A stretch of DNA of 64,000 nucleotides from Thermoplasmata archaeon (GCA_020348445.1 CP070751.1:692421-756420), one strand, 5' to 3'. Positions 45,670 to 55,291 are shown, counted from the first letter of the stretch. Notes: a model not told the origin generated them from the sequence alone. Translations and numbers: made by a program.

Positions 45670-46533
45670 ATGGCGGGTGCCAAGCGGAAAATTGGGAAGG
45701 TCAAGCACGGCCTCAACTTCAAAGAAACCATGCATGTAGTTGGCAGCTACATGGCCAAGAATTTCCGGCTTTGGTATCGATTCAAGGTGAGCTTTTTTTT
45801 CACGCTTATTTCCATGGTCGTGGCCATAGCAATATGGTATTTCATGAATAGGGTGCTGGAAATCGGTTTTATGGACGATTACTTCTCCTTCGTGCTAATA
45901 GGTATCGTGATAAACCAGTACGTGCTTACTACATTATCTACCTATCTTGAATCATTAAAGGAACTGTATTGGTCAAACCAGCTGGAATTCTATCTAACGT
46001 CACCATCCAGACTTAAAACCTTCTTTTTGTCATCATTAACCTGGACGTATACATATGCTACAATAAATGCCCTGCTTTATTTCGCTATTGGCATATTCAT
46101 ATTTGATGCCAACCTGATTGTAAATCCCGAGGCGATTCTGATCATTCCCATGCTGTTTCTTTTGATAGTAGGACTTTCGGGCTTTGGGCTTATTTCAGCC
46201 AGTATGTTTCTTCTTGTGGATGCAAAAGGGGAGATAGAGCCCATAAGCTGGGGGATTTCCACGCTCACTCTCCTGGTCTCAGGTGTTGTTTTTCCGTTCG
46301 AGGAGTTTCTCAATATATTCCCGCCCTTATATTATGTGGCCATTGTGCTACCCCAGACCTGGGCAATTCACGGTATCAGGGGATTGCTTCAGGGTGGGGG
46401 CATAGGAAATGCCATTCCCATAATGGGTATACTGGTGATATTTGCATTGATACTTTTTCCTCTTGGTGTTGCCATGTTCAGATTCGGGATAAGAAAGGGG
46501 GAGAGGGTAGGAAGCTTGGCCAAATGGGCGTGA
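45670..46533 (+). CDS. ABC-2 type transporter permease
   Basis: The 287-residue protein has a basic cytoplasmic N-terminus and six predicted transmembrane helices (starting near FFFTLISMVVAIAIWYF and ending near IPIMGILVIFALILFPLGV). The conserved ABC-2 segment near the last third reads VSGVVFPFEEFLNIFPPLYYVAIVLPQTW, split here across two helices, and is typical of export permeases. It pairs with the ATPase just upstream to form a transporter that probably works as a dimer. The next gene has its own TATA box. Confidence 0.92.
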   Translation: MAGAKRKIGKVKHGLNFKETMHVVGSYMAKNFRLWYRFKVSFFFTLISMVVAIAIWYFMNRVLEIGFMDDYFSFVLIGIVINQYVLTTLSTYLESLKELYWSNQLEFYLTSPSRLKTFFLSSLTWTYTYATINALLYFAIGIFIFDANLIVNPEAILIIPMLFLLIVGLSGFGLISASMFLLVDAKGEIEPISWGISTLTLLVSGVVFPFEEFLNIFPPLYYVAIVLPQTWAIHGIRGLLQGGGIGNAIPIMGILVIFALILFPLGVAMFRFGIRKGERVGSLAKWA

Positions 46534-46623
46534 TTAGCACCGATGAAAAGATAATAAAGGTACGGATTAACTGATGACGATTCTCCCTATCTCTGAAAGG
46601 ATGATATTTGGATAGTATAACCG

Positions 46624-46640
46624 AAAGATATAAAATATCC
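46624..46640 (+). promoter_or_regulatory. TATA box of the second giant surface protein
   Basis: GATATAAAATATCC lies 40-55 nt before ATG 46680/46686, with GGAGGAGGGA directly before the start. Upstream in-frame TTG 46608 would lie before this promoter and is rejected as the start. Confidence 0.55.
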
Positions 46641-46679
46641 GATTTGGATGGGGTGTCCACTTCCGTCATGGAGGAGGGA

Positions 46680-49600
46680 ATGTCCATGGAAAGAACGTTT
46701 AAGACAGTCATAATCGTGTGCTCGCTGGTGTTTGCTGGACTTTTTGGCATCATCAGCCTTGAAACTGAAATTGCGAGTGCTGGGACGATCCTTCACGTAA
46801 GAGGGGGTCCTCCAGGAAACTATTCAAATATCCAAGATGCTATTAATGCGAGTAGCGATGGGGATACTATTTTGGTTTACAACGGCACTTATTATGAAAA
46901 TATTGTGGTAAATAAGACAATTAATCTTATTGGTGCACATTGGAGTAACACAACAATCGTTGGTGATGGAACCGGTGATGTGGTTTATGTCAACAGAAGT
47001 TGGGTAAACATAACAGGTTTTACCATCACAAATGGCGGCCCTGCCCCGGGTGATGCAGGAGTTGAATTGGACACTGTGAACAACTGCAATATCTCATTTT
47101 GCAACATTTCTGATAACTTAGGCGATGGTATCTTTGTATCCACATCCACGAACAACAATATAAATAACAATTCTGTTCATGACAATGAATACGGCATATT
47201 TTTAGGTCAGGCTCCAGACAATATTCTTCGTGACAACACAATTGACAACAACGCTTACAATTTCGGAGTTCGAGGATTGGCTGTCTTGGATTATCATCAA
47301 GATATCGATATTTCCAACACAATCAACGGGAAACCCATATACTACATCATCGGGCAAAGCGGGCTCGTTTTTGATGAAACCACACCCGTTGGCTACTTGG
47401 GATTAATTTCCTGCGAGAATATAGAGGTAAAAAATCTCGTTCTCACCAATAATTACCATGGAATATTACTGGTGAACACCACAAACTCAACTATCACGAA
47501 CTTAACTTTATTTGATAATTATTATGGTGCTTACCTGTATCTTAATTCAATCAACAACAGCATCACAGATTCCTATATTCACGACAATTTCTGGGTGGGG
47601 ATAGGACTTGAGTTTTCCCATGATAACAGAATAGAATGGAATATGATTTCAAACAACGACTATGGTCTTCGCTTTTTAGTGACTGTAAATAATACCATTT
47701 ATCAAAATTACATTCAGGACAACAACTATGGAATATATCTAGGCTCCTCAATAAATATTACAGTGTATCACAACAACCTAATAAACAACACGATCCAAGC
47801 CATGGACGATGAAATCAACAAATGGAACATCGCCCCTCCTTTTGGTGGTAACTTCTGGTCTGACTGGTATTTCCCAGATGACGACTGCGACGGCTTTGTT
47901 GACTACCCACGAATCATCCCGATTTCCGAGGAAGCGATAATAATAACAGAGATCATGAAGAATCCTGTTGCAGTTGGTGACACGCAAGGAGAATGGTTTG
48001 AGATATACAACGCAGGAACGACAACAGTGGATATCAACGATTGGGAAATAAAAGATAGCGGGGTAATTGACAGCCACATAATTAACAACGGGGGACCCCT
48101 TACAATTGCTCCAGGTGAATATCTGGTACTTGGGATAAATGCAAGTTACTTTGAAAACGGCGGTGTTTTAGTGGACTACGAGTACTCCAATTTCGTCCTT
48201 GCCAATCTTGATGATGAGATAATTCTCATGGATGGTTTAGTTGAGATGGATAGGGTGGAATATGATGATGGCACAAATTGGCCAAGTCCCACAGGCGCAT
48301 CCATGGAGCTTTTGGATTACACTAAAGATAACAACGATTATACGAACTGGCAGGAAACTCCACCCTCTGAACCGTACGGAATGGGAGATTATGGAACACC
48401 TGGAAGGGATAATACTGGCCTTACCCATTCCCGTGACAATTTTGCCTACACATACGAAAACAGCTGGTATACGGGTTGGTTCAACAAATCCGTGTACATG
48501 AACTATGCCCCAATGGGCATGCCTGATTTTGATCAGCGCGAAAAGGCTCTGCGAACTGGACAAGATTATTGGAAGACCATTAATGCAGGTCAAAACGGTG
48601 TTTTAGACTCCGGGCCCCTTACGGGCGATGATGTCCTTGTAAATTCCTCTGCTGGACAAAACAATGTCAGCATTGCTCCTGGGGCAAACCATGTGATCGA
48701 TACACCGCTTGGTGGTGACGACACCTTAGAATACTCATATTGCGGGCCCACAGCTGCTGTTAATGGCTTGTGGTGGTTGGATTCCAAATTTGCAGATCCT
48801 ATTGGAACCCAGGGAGACGGAAATGACGATCATTCTCTTGTTCCAGACCTTGGTGGAGGCGATGACCATGCCCGTGATAATGTTCAATTTCTAATTGAAG
48901 AACTTGCTGAATTGTTCAAAACAAATGAAACAGGCTCCACTACCGTATCAAATATGGTTGACGGTCTCAACCAGTGGTTCGATCTTCAAGGTCAGAGAAT
49001 AAATTACACGGCCCATAGCATATCATGGCCAATGTGGGAGAAAGTGGCAGAAGAGGTGCGAAAATGTAACGTTGCAATACTCTTTTTAGGGTTCTATGAT
49101 GATGAAGGCAACAGAACATACGGGCACATCGTCACTGTCTCAGGGGTGAACCAGGGTGGCTTTATGATTGCAATCAGCGACCCCATAAAAAATGCAGCAA
49201 ATCCAATTGCCGACTTCTCATCGTACAACGATCCCCTCAATGTCTCTCACGATATATACATAGTCCTGCCAGGTCCTCCACCCATTGTAAATCCACCCCC
49301 CTCCTGGATGTTGCTCGAAAGTTACACCTCAGGGTACGGTTTTCCAATGCCTCCAATTTACTATGCAGTTGTCGAGGAAGTTGTTATTATCTCCCCCATA
49401 ATACCAACAGTGGATTATATCGAAATCACAGATGTTCCAGATGGTACACCCCTTACAGGGGGAATTATTTCTGTGGGTTTTTCAGAATGGGGCAATTGCT
49501 CTCTTTACAACAATACTGTAGGATATATGGGCACGGTAAATGCCAACTGGACAGTCCAAGGTGGCACATCCTCATTGCTTGGACCAACACCCGATGTGAC

Positions 49601-52600
49601 AAATGGAGTATATGTCGGGACCACGGGGGCCACAGTATGGCTCAACGTCAGCTATGATGTATTTAATGATAGTGTCCAATATGATGTGCTCTCCCCGACT
49701 GTGGATTATATGGAGATCACAGACACTCCTGGGGGAACACCACTTGGAGATAAAACAGTTATACTGGGCTTTTCTGAGTGGGGCAACTGTTCGTTGTACA
49801 ACAATTCAATAGGCTACTTTAAATCCGAGGATGCCGAATGGAGCGCTTTTGGAGGCAACTCAACCCTTCTCAATGTAACACCCACGGTGATGAATGGTAT
49901 CTACGTGGGTACAATTCCAGGAACCACAGTGTGGTTGAACGCTTCATATTATGATGGAAACAACTGGCACAACGACTCCGTTGTATACATTATCCCAACT
50001 GTGGACTACATAAACATCACGGACGCTCCTGATGGTACCACACTTTCAGGTGGAATCGTTCCAGTTTCATACCAAGAGTGGGGCTACTGTTCGGGTTACA
50101 ACATTACCGAGGGTTATATTGGGATTGTATATTCAGACTGGACTACTTTCGGTGGGGCTTCTTTGCTTCTCGGAACCACACCGGCAACGTTAAATGGCAT
50201 TGATGTGGGTGGCACAGCAGGTTTTGTATGGCTCAATGCAAGCTTCCAAGGACACAATGCCAGCGTGAAATACAATGTGAGCACGGCTACTATTGACTAT
50301 ATCAGAATCACGGATGTTTCTGGGGGGACTCCGCTTATGGGAGGAATTGTACCTATTGGCTTTTTGGAATGGGGCAACTGCTCGGCTTATAATGATACTA
50401 TAGGCTTCCTCTACGCGGTGAGCGCTGACTGGACTGCAGAAGGCGGAACCTCTCAGCTCCTCAATGTGACAACTCCAAAAATAAGAAACGGAATCGATGT
50501 AGGATCAACACTAGGATTTGTTTGGCTCAATGCCAGCTACAATGGGCATACGTACAGTGTCCGGTATAACGTTACCCTACCAACTCTGGATTATGTGGAG
50601 ATCACGGATACACCAGGTGGAACGCCACTTGAGGATGGAATAGTACCCTTAGACTATCAGGAATGGGGCAATTTTTCGTTGTATAACGATACCATAGGCT
50701 ACTATGGGATAGTTGCCGCTAATTGGACAGCCCAGGGTGGCTTGTCATCCCTTCTTGATATCCCTCAAGCTGTAATGAACGGAATCGATGTTGGCAATAC
50801 CTCAGGAACTGTTTGGCTCAATGCATCATATTATGATGGAATTAACTGGTATAACGATTCTGTAATTTACATTATTCCAACTATAGATTACATAGATATC
50901 ACAGATATTCCTAATGGGACTCCTCTATCAGGCGGTGTGGTCCCCATGGGATTTGAGCAATGGGGCAACTGTTCTGCATACAACGATACAGAAGGTTTTA
51001 TAGGGACAGTTGCTGCAGATTGGACTGCTCAGGGTGGAGGTGCTACGCTTCTTGGTCCAACACCTGGGCACAGAAACGGCATATATGTGGGTATTACGAT
51101 AGGAACCACATGGCTTAATGCGAGTTACCTCGGGCTTAATGACAGTGTAGTGTACATAATCCCATCACCGTACGATTTCATTAATATTACAGATATCCCA
51201 GACGGGACACCGCTTGTAAATAAGACTGTTCCAGTGGGTTATATTGAATGGGGCAATTGTTCTTTATACAATCTCACTGCAGGTTTTATAGGTGTAGTGG
51301 ATGCAGACTGGACAGTTGAGGGTGGAAATGCGACACTTCTTGGTAGTTCGCCCAATATAATGAACGGGATCGATGTGGGGACCATCCCGGGTTTCGTATG
51401 GTTGAACGCCAGCTATTATGGGATAAACGACAGTGTCCGTTTCTATGTTATTTCGCCAACTGTGGACTATATAAGAATTACAGACGTCCCTGATGGGACA
51501 TCACTTGCAGGCGGTAATGTCCCGGTAGGCTTTATAGAATGGGGCAACTGCTCAGCTTACAACAATACAGTTGGTTACATGGGCACCCTTAATGCGAACT
51601 GGACTGCCGAGGGCGGCACGTCAATACTTATCGGTAGTTCTCAAGGCCATGGAAATGGAATAGATGTGGGTTTAAGTGAGGGAGAAGTATGGTTCAATGC
51701 ATCGTACTTTGATGGAGTCGACTGGCACTACGATTCTGTAATATATATCTTGACACCAACTGTAGATTACATACAAATTACAGACATCCCCGATGGCTAT
51801 ATCTTGGGAGGTGGAATTGTGCCCATAAACTTTTCAGAATGGGGCAACTGCTCGGCGTACAACAATACAGCCGGTTTCCTTCAGGTCATGATCGCTAATT
51901 GGACTGTCGTGGGTGGAAATGCTATACTTACTGGTTCGGCACAGGCTGCATACAGCGGAATAGATGTTGGTACAGTACCAGGTTTAGTATGGTTCAATGC
52001 GTCCTACGATGTATACAACGCCAGCATTCAATATGAAGTCCTCTCCCAACAGGTGGATAGAATAGAAATAACGGACATCCCCAACGGTACGAATCTTACC
52101 GGTGGTTTTGTGATGCTGGGCTTTGTAGAATGGGGTAACTGCTCTGCATACAATGATACAGGGGATTATATAGGCACCGTCAATGCGAGATGGACTGTCG
52201 AAGGTGGATCTGCGCAACTTCTAGGACCTTCACCTGCCAAGATGAATGGAATCGACGGTGGCTTCACACCTGGAACAATTTGGTTTAAAGCATCATATTA
52301 TGATGGAACCAAATGGCACAACGATTCAGTGATGTACATCATACTAATAGTGGATAGAATAGAAATAACAGATACTCCAAACGGAACGATCCTCGAAGGT
52401 GGCCTTGTGATGGTGGGCTTTTTAGAATGGGGTAACTGCTCGGCTTACAATGACACAGAAGGTTTTATCAGCACAGTAATAGCAAATTGGACAGTAGAAG
52501 GCGGTTTGGCACAACTCCTTGGACCCACACCCTCTGAGACGAACGGAATTGATATTGGCACCACTCCAAGCATTGTTTGGTTTAATGCAAGTTATAATGG

Positions 52601-54431
52601 GCACAAAACAAATGTCGTCTATGTTCTGGCTTTGCCTTCTTCGCCACAGAATGTTAGCAAGGACTCAGGAAAATCTTTTATTCATCTATCTTGGAAAGCT
52701 CCTGAATCTAATGGAAGCGCCCCGATTACAGGTTATATAATTTACAGGGGTGATGCAGCAGATAATCTGACTAAAGTAACTGAAGTTGTAGATATATTTG
52801 ATTACAATGATACCGGCGTGGTAAACGGCGTTACATACTACTATGCCGTGAGCGCAAACACCAACATTGGTGAAGGACCAAAATCCGATGCGATCCCTAT
52901 TACGGCAGGATTAGTGCCATCTGCGCCATATGATTTAATGGTAACGCCAGGTACTGATCAAATAACCCTCACTTGGAAGGCTCCACTTGCTGATGGGGGG
53001 CTTAATATAACCAACTATCAGATATACAGGGGATATAATCCAAACGAAATAACGTTTTGGGAAAAGATTGGAAATGTAACGAGCTATACCGACTTTTTGG
53101 TGTTCAATGAGACTATCTATTACTACCAGGTGCAGGCAGTAAATGATCTAGGGGCTGGCCTATTATCTAATGCCGATAGTGCGGAGCTTATGGGTCTTCC
53201 TTCTGAACCAACGACATTAATTGCCACAGCAGGAGATTCTGTTGTTCACCTATCTTGGGGTGCCCCACATTTAATACGCGGTTCTGCCGTCACAAATTAC
53301 AGGATCTATAAAGGCGAATCACCAGATGATATGCCAACGATCATCGATATCGATGATTCCCTATTCTATGACGATTACGATGTAACAAATAATATCACCT
53401 ATTACTACAAAGTGTCGGCGATAAACGCAATAGGGGAAGGTCCATTTTCGAATGTGGACGATGCCACACCAACTGTCCCTCCCCTACCTGTAAATATGAT
53501 CCCCACATGCACGATCTCCACGCCATCTACAGAAGCCGTAGTAAATGGTACGATTTTAATAAATGGAACTGCATCTGACAGTGATGGTACAATCCAATTA
53601 ATTCAAATAAGAATTGACGAAAATGATTGGATAAATATAACAGGTAACGAATCTTGGAGTTATGAATTGGACACAACTGAATTACCCAATGGTAGACACA
53701 GTATAGCGGTAAGGTCATTTGATGGTGAGGATTACTCCCCAGCTGCCTCCATAAGTATTATTGTGGACAATCCTCCATCTCCGAAAGAGAAGTCCTTCTT
53801 CGAAGAAGCAGGACCTTGGCTCTTGCTTGTGGTCATCATTATACTTCTTCTTATATTGCTCCTACTTATATTAAGAAGAAGAAAGAAAGAAGAGGGAGAG
53901 GAGGAAGAGGAGGAACTTGAAGAGGAAGAAGAGGAGGAGCTTGATGAGGATTTGGTTGAGGAGTTACTGGAAGAGGATGAAGAGGAGCCCGAAGAGGAAT
54001 TAGATGAGGATTTTTTAGATGAAGAGGAGCCTGAGGAGGAACTCGAAGAGGAACTTATGGAGGAAGAAGAGGAAGAATTGGAGGATGAAGAAGAGCCAAA
54101 GGAGGAATTAAAAGAAGAAGAGTTGGATGAGGAGGCCGGTGAGGAGGCGGAAGAAGAGGCACCAAAAGAGGAATTGGAAGGGGAAGGATTAAAGAAAGAA
54201 GCAGAGGTAGATGAGGAACTGAAACCTCTTGGATACGAAGGAGCTACAGAGGACAAAGAAGAATCTGAGAAGGTGTCAGATGAAGAGGAAGCCGAATCTG
54301 ATAAAAAGGCTTCTTCAGAGGAAGAGAAAGGTGAAGATGAGACGGAAGTATTCGAGTGCCCTGAATGCGGGGCCAACATCTCCTCAACAGATTCTGTGTG
54401 TCCAAAATGCGGGACTGAATTCGTAGATTAA
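46680..54431 (+). CDS. Giant surface protein: beta-helix, lamin-tail, C39-like domain, 11 repeats, FN3, zinc-ribbon tail
   Basis: The 2583-residue protein starts at ATG 46680 (or 46686) after GGAGGAGGGA. In order it has: a signal helix; a NosD-type parallel beta-helix (about 40-400); a lamin-tail domain (about 420-580); a cysteine-peptidase-like domain (about 670-880) with Cys688 in YCGPTAAVNG, His816 in GHIVTVSGV and Asp834 in ISDP; eleven ~97-residue repeats marked TPLTGG / EWGNCSAYN / NWTAQGG (49408-52630), related to one copy in the first gene of the window; three FN3 domains; one Ig-like domain; a transmembrane helix (about 2378-2400); a ~150-residue Glu/Asp-rich cytoplasmic stretch; and a zinc ribbon with Cys 2560, 2563, 2574 and 2577. 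Its gene follows the GTPase-ABC cluster. The peptidase-like domain lacks an obvious oxyanion-hole Gln just before the Cys, so activity is uncertain. Confidence 0.88.
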   Translation: MSMERTFKTVIIVCSLVFAGLFGIISLETEIASAGTILHVRGGPPGNYSNIQDAINASSDGDTILVYNGTYYENIVVNKTINLIGAHWSNTTIVGDGTGDVVYVNRSWVNITGFTITNGGPAPGDAGVELDTVNNCNISFCNISDNLGDGIFVSTSTNNNINNNSVHDNEYGIFLGQAPDNILRDNTIDNNAYNFGVRGLAVLDYHQDIDISNTINGKPIYYIIGQSGLVFDETTPVGYLGLISCENIEVKNLVLTNNYHGILLVNTTNSTITNLTLFDNYYGAYLYLNSINNSITDSYIHDNFWVGIGLEFSHDNRIEWNMISNNDYGLRFLVTVNNTIYQNYIQDNNYGIYLGSSINITVYHNNLINNTIQAMDDEINKWNIAPPFGGNFWSDWYFPDDDCDGFVDYPRIIPISEEAIIITEIMKNPVAVGDTQGEWFEIYNAGTTTVDINDWEIKDSGVIDSHIINNGGPLTIAPGEYLVLGINASYFENGGVLVDYEYSNFVLANLDDEIILMDGLVEMDRVEYDDGTNWPSPTGASMELLDYTKDNNDYTNWQETPPSEPYGMGDYGTPGRDNTGLTHSRDNFAYTYENSWYTGWFNKSVYMNYAPMGMPDFDQREKALRTGQDYWKTINAGQNGVLDSGPLTGDDVLVNSSAGQNNVSIAPGANHVIDTPLGGDDTLEYSYCGPTAAVNGLWWLDSKFADPIGTQGDGNDDHSLVPDLGGGDDHARDNVQFLIEELAELFKTNETGSTTVSNMVDGLNQWFDLQGQRINYTAHSISWPMWEKVAEEVRKCNVAILFLGFYDDEGNRTYGHIVTVSGVNQGGFMIAISDPIKNAANPIADFSSYNDPLNVSHDIYIVLPGPPPIVNPPPSWMLLESYTSGYGFPMPPIYYAVVEEVVIISPIIPTVDYIEITDVPDGTPLTGGIISVGFSEWGNCSLYNNTVGYMGTVNANWTVQGGTSSLLGPTPDVTNGVYVGTTGATVWLNVSYDVFNDSVQYDVLSPTVDYMEITDTPGGTPLGDKTVILGFSEWGNCSLYNNSIGYFKSEDAEWSAFGGNSTLLNVTPTVMNGIYVGTIPGTTVWLNASYYDGNNWHNDSVVYIIPTVDYINITDAPDGTTLSGGIVPVSYQEWGYCSGYNITEGYIGIVYSDWTTFGGASLLLGTTPATLNGIDVGGTAGFVWLNASFQGHNASVKYNVSTATIDYIRITDVSGGTPLMGGIVPIGFLEWGNCSAYNDTIGFLYAVSADWTAEGGTSQLLNVTTPKIRNGIDVGSTLGFVWLNASYNGHTYSVRYNVTLPTLDYVEITDTPGGTPLEDGIVPLDYQEWGNFSLYNDTIGYYGIVAANWTAQGGLSSLLDIPQAVMNGIDVGNTSGTVWLNASYYDGINWYNDSVIYIIPTIDYIDITDIPNGTPLSGGVVPMGFEQWGNCSAYNDTEGFIGTVAADWTAQGGGATLLGPTPGHRNGIYVGITIGTTWLNASYLGLNDSVVYIIPSPYDFINITDIPDGTPLVNKTVPVGYIEWGNCSLYNLTAGFIGVVDADWTVEGGNATLLGSSPNIMNGIDVGTIPGFVWLNASYYGINDSVRFYVISPTVDYIRITDVPDGTSLAGGNVPVGFIEWGNCSAYNNTVGYMGTLNANWTAEGGTSILIGSSQGHGNGIDVGLSEGEVWFNASYFDGVDWHYDSVIYILTPTVDYIQITDIPDGYILGGGIVPINFSEWGNCSAYNNTAGFLQVMIANWTVVGGNAILTGSAQAAYSGIDVGTVPGLVWFNASYDVYNASIQYEVLSQQVDRIEITDIPNGTNLTGGFVMLGFVEWGNCSAYNDTGDYIGTVNARWTVEGGSAQLLGPSPAKMNGIDGGFTPGTIWFKASYYDGTKWHNDSVMYIILIVDRIEITDTPNGTILEGGLVMVGFLEWGNCSAYNDTEGFISTVIANWTVEGGLAQLLGPTPSETNGIDIGTTPSIVWFNASYNGHKTNVVYVLALPSSPQNVSKDSGKSFIHLSWKAPESNGSAPITGYIIYRGDAADNLTKVTEVVDIFDYNDTGVVNGVTYYYAVSANTNIGEGPKSDAIPITAGLVPSAPYDLMVTPGTDQITLTWKAPLADGGLNITNYQIYRGYNPNEITFWEKIGNVTSYTDFLVFNETIYYYQVQAVNDLGAGLLSNADSAELMGLPSEPTTLIATAGDSVVHLSWGAPHLIRGSAVTNYRIYKGESPDDMPTIIDIDDSLFYDDYDVTNNITYYYKVSAINAIGEGPFSNVDDATPTVPPLPVNMIPTCTISTPSTEAVVNGTILINGTASDSDGTIQLIQIRIDENDWINITGNESWSYELDTTELPNGRHSIAVRSFDGEDYSPAASISIIVDNPPSPKEKSFFEEAGPWLLLVVIIILLLILLLLILRRRKKEEGEEEEEELEEEEEEELDEDLVEELLEEDEEEPEEELDEDFLDEEEPEEELEEELMEEEEEELEDEEEPKEELKEEELDEEAGEEAEEEAPKEELEGEGLKKEAEVDEELKPLGYEGATEDKEESEKVSDEEEAESDKKASSEEEKGEDETEVFECPECGANISSTDSVCPKCGTEFVD
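49408..52630 (+). repeat. 11 tandem ~290-bp repeats
   Basis: By motif count the ITDxPxGTPL and EWGNCS motifs recur 11 times with intervening NWTxxGG, NGIDVG and VWLNASY strands. Each unit is a beta-sandwich-like domain with one Cys. Confidence 0.85.
53876..54345 (+). repeat. Glu/Asp-rich low-complexity coding segment
   Basis: After the membrane helix the coding sequence is dominated by GAG/GAA/GAT codons for about 155 codons. It gives a strongly acidic cytoplasmic linker before the zinc ribbon. An apparent Ser-rich reading frame on the opposite strand is only its shadow. Confidence 0.7.
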
Positions 54432-54441
54432 TAATATAAGA
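54428..54441 (+). promoter_or_regulatory. TATA-like element before the rubrerythrin-like gene
   Basis: TTAATAATATAAG begins just before the stop codon of the giant gene and lies 35-45 nt before ATG 54476. GGGAGG follows 6-7 nt before the ATG. Confidence 0.4.
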
Positions 54442-54475
54442 TGTTTGAGGAAAAAGATTAAAGGGAGGCTTAAAA

Positions 54476-55000
54476 ATGCAGGTATACAGATGTAAGATAT
54501 GCGGTGATCCATACCTAGGGGAAGAGAAGCCCACGAACTGTCCTTTCTGTGGAGCCCCGGCAGAGTACATGATATTTGCAATGGATTGGAGGGATCCTGC
54601 AATCGAGGATTTATCAAGTATTTCAAAGCAGAACCTCGAAATTGCCCTTGAGCTTGAGACTGAAAACACGAAATTTTATATGTGCGCATCAGAAATGACC
54701 TCTAATGTTGAGGGAAAGCAGTTGTTTCGTGCCTTGTCCAAGATCGAAAGTGAGCACGCCTCAGTGATAGCAAAGATTCTCAGGGTAAAAAAACCCCAGG
54801 TAGAACTGGATAAACTGGCCTGCTACCCTTCTTACAAGGATAATCTCAAAGATGCTCAAGATAGGGAGGAGAGGGCAATAAAAGAATACAGCAAGTTCTT
54901 CAAGGATGCAAAGGAACCCAGGCTAAAGGAGATATTCCAAGCCTTGGCCATGATCGAAAAGGATCACCTGACGCTTGCAAAGGAGAGGTTGAAGGGGTAG
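54476..55000 (+). CDS. Rubrerythrin-like protein with N-terminal rubredoxin domain
   Basis: The 174-residue protein starts with a rubredoxin-like iron site (Cys6, Cys9, Cys22, Cys25). A four-helix ferritin-like domain follows (about 50-174) with the diiron signatures ALELETENTKFY, SKIESEHASVI, DREERAIKEYSKF and MIEKDHLTLA (two Glu-x-x-His motifs). Classical rubrerythrin has the rubredoxin at the C-terminus; the reversed order here is that of reverse rubrerythrins. The family reduces hydrogen peroxide in anaerobes, so it is probably an oxidative-stress peroxidase. GGGAGG precedes the ATG. It has no reductase partner nearby, though two small Cys-knuckle proteins occur in the window. Confidence 0.9.
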   Translation: MQVYRCKICGDPYLGEEKPTNCPFCGAPAEYMIFAMDWRDPAIEDLSSISKQNLEIALELETENTKFYMCASEMTSNVEGKQLFRALSKIESEHASVIAKILRVKKPQVELDKLACYPSYKDNLKDAQDREERAIKEYSKFFKDAKEPRLKEIFQALAMIEKDHLTLAKERLKG

Positions 55001-55027
55001 GTTTTTCGATAACTTTTTATTTTTATT
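55001..55027 (+). terminator. T-rich terminator after the rubrerythrin-like gene
   Basis: Three T runs of five residues lie within 27 nt directly after the stop codon, the composition of an archaeal intrinsic terminator. Confidence 0.45.
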
Positions 55028-55120
55028 CACGTATTTATGTTATCATCCTAAATAATAGAAGCGTGCCATACATTACTATTAAGTATCAAAACAACGATTC
55101 TCTAGACTGGAGGGTATCAA

Positions 55121-55291
55121 ATGGTAGAATATCCAATATGTCCAAAGTGTGAGACGAGCCTTAACAACAACATCGGCCATTTTTTTGATTATGTTCCTGA
55201 TGGACACGGCGGAACAATACAGATTTCAATTGATTTTTGTATAAGCTGCGGCTATCCCATAACATCCAAATCTGGTAAAAAAGTTAAGTAG
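55121..55291 (+). CDS. 56-residue zinc-ribbon protein
   Basis: ATG 55121 follows GGAGGG by 6 nt and the frame ends at TAG 55291. The protein has CPKC near the N-terminus (Cys7, Cys10) and CISCG (Cys40, Cys43) near the end, joined by a beta-hairpin-like segment (IGHFFDYVPDGHGG). The pattern is a zinc ribbon with a 30-residue spacer. It is too small for most function calls. It lies between the rubrerythrin-like gene and the lamin-tail/PLD gene, each with its own ribosome-binding site. Confidence 0.65.
   Translation: MVEYPICPKCETSLNNNIGHFFDYVPDGHGGTIQISIDFCISCGYPITSKSGKKVK

Noticed and set aside
46608..46679. Upstream TTG start for the second giant protein
   Set aside because: It lies before the likely TATA box and before the GGAGGAGGGA site, and would place 24 hydrophilic residues before the signal helix.
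53732..54379. 215-codon Ser-rich frame on the minus strand
   Set aside because: It is the antisense of the Glu-rich tail of the giant protein; GAG/GAA codons read as CTC/TTC or TCC/TCT in other frames.
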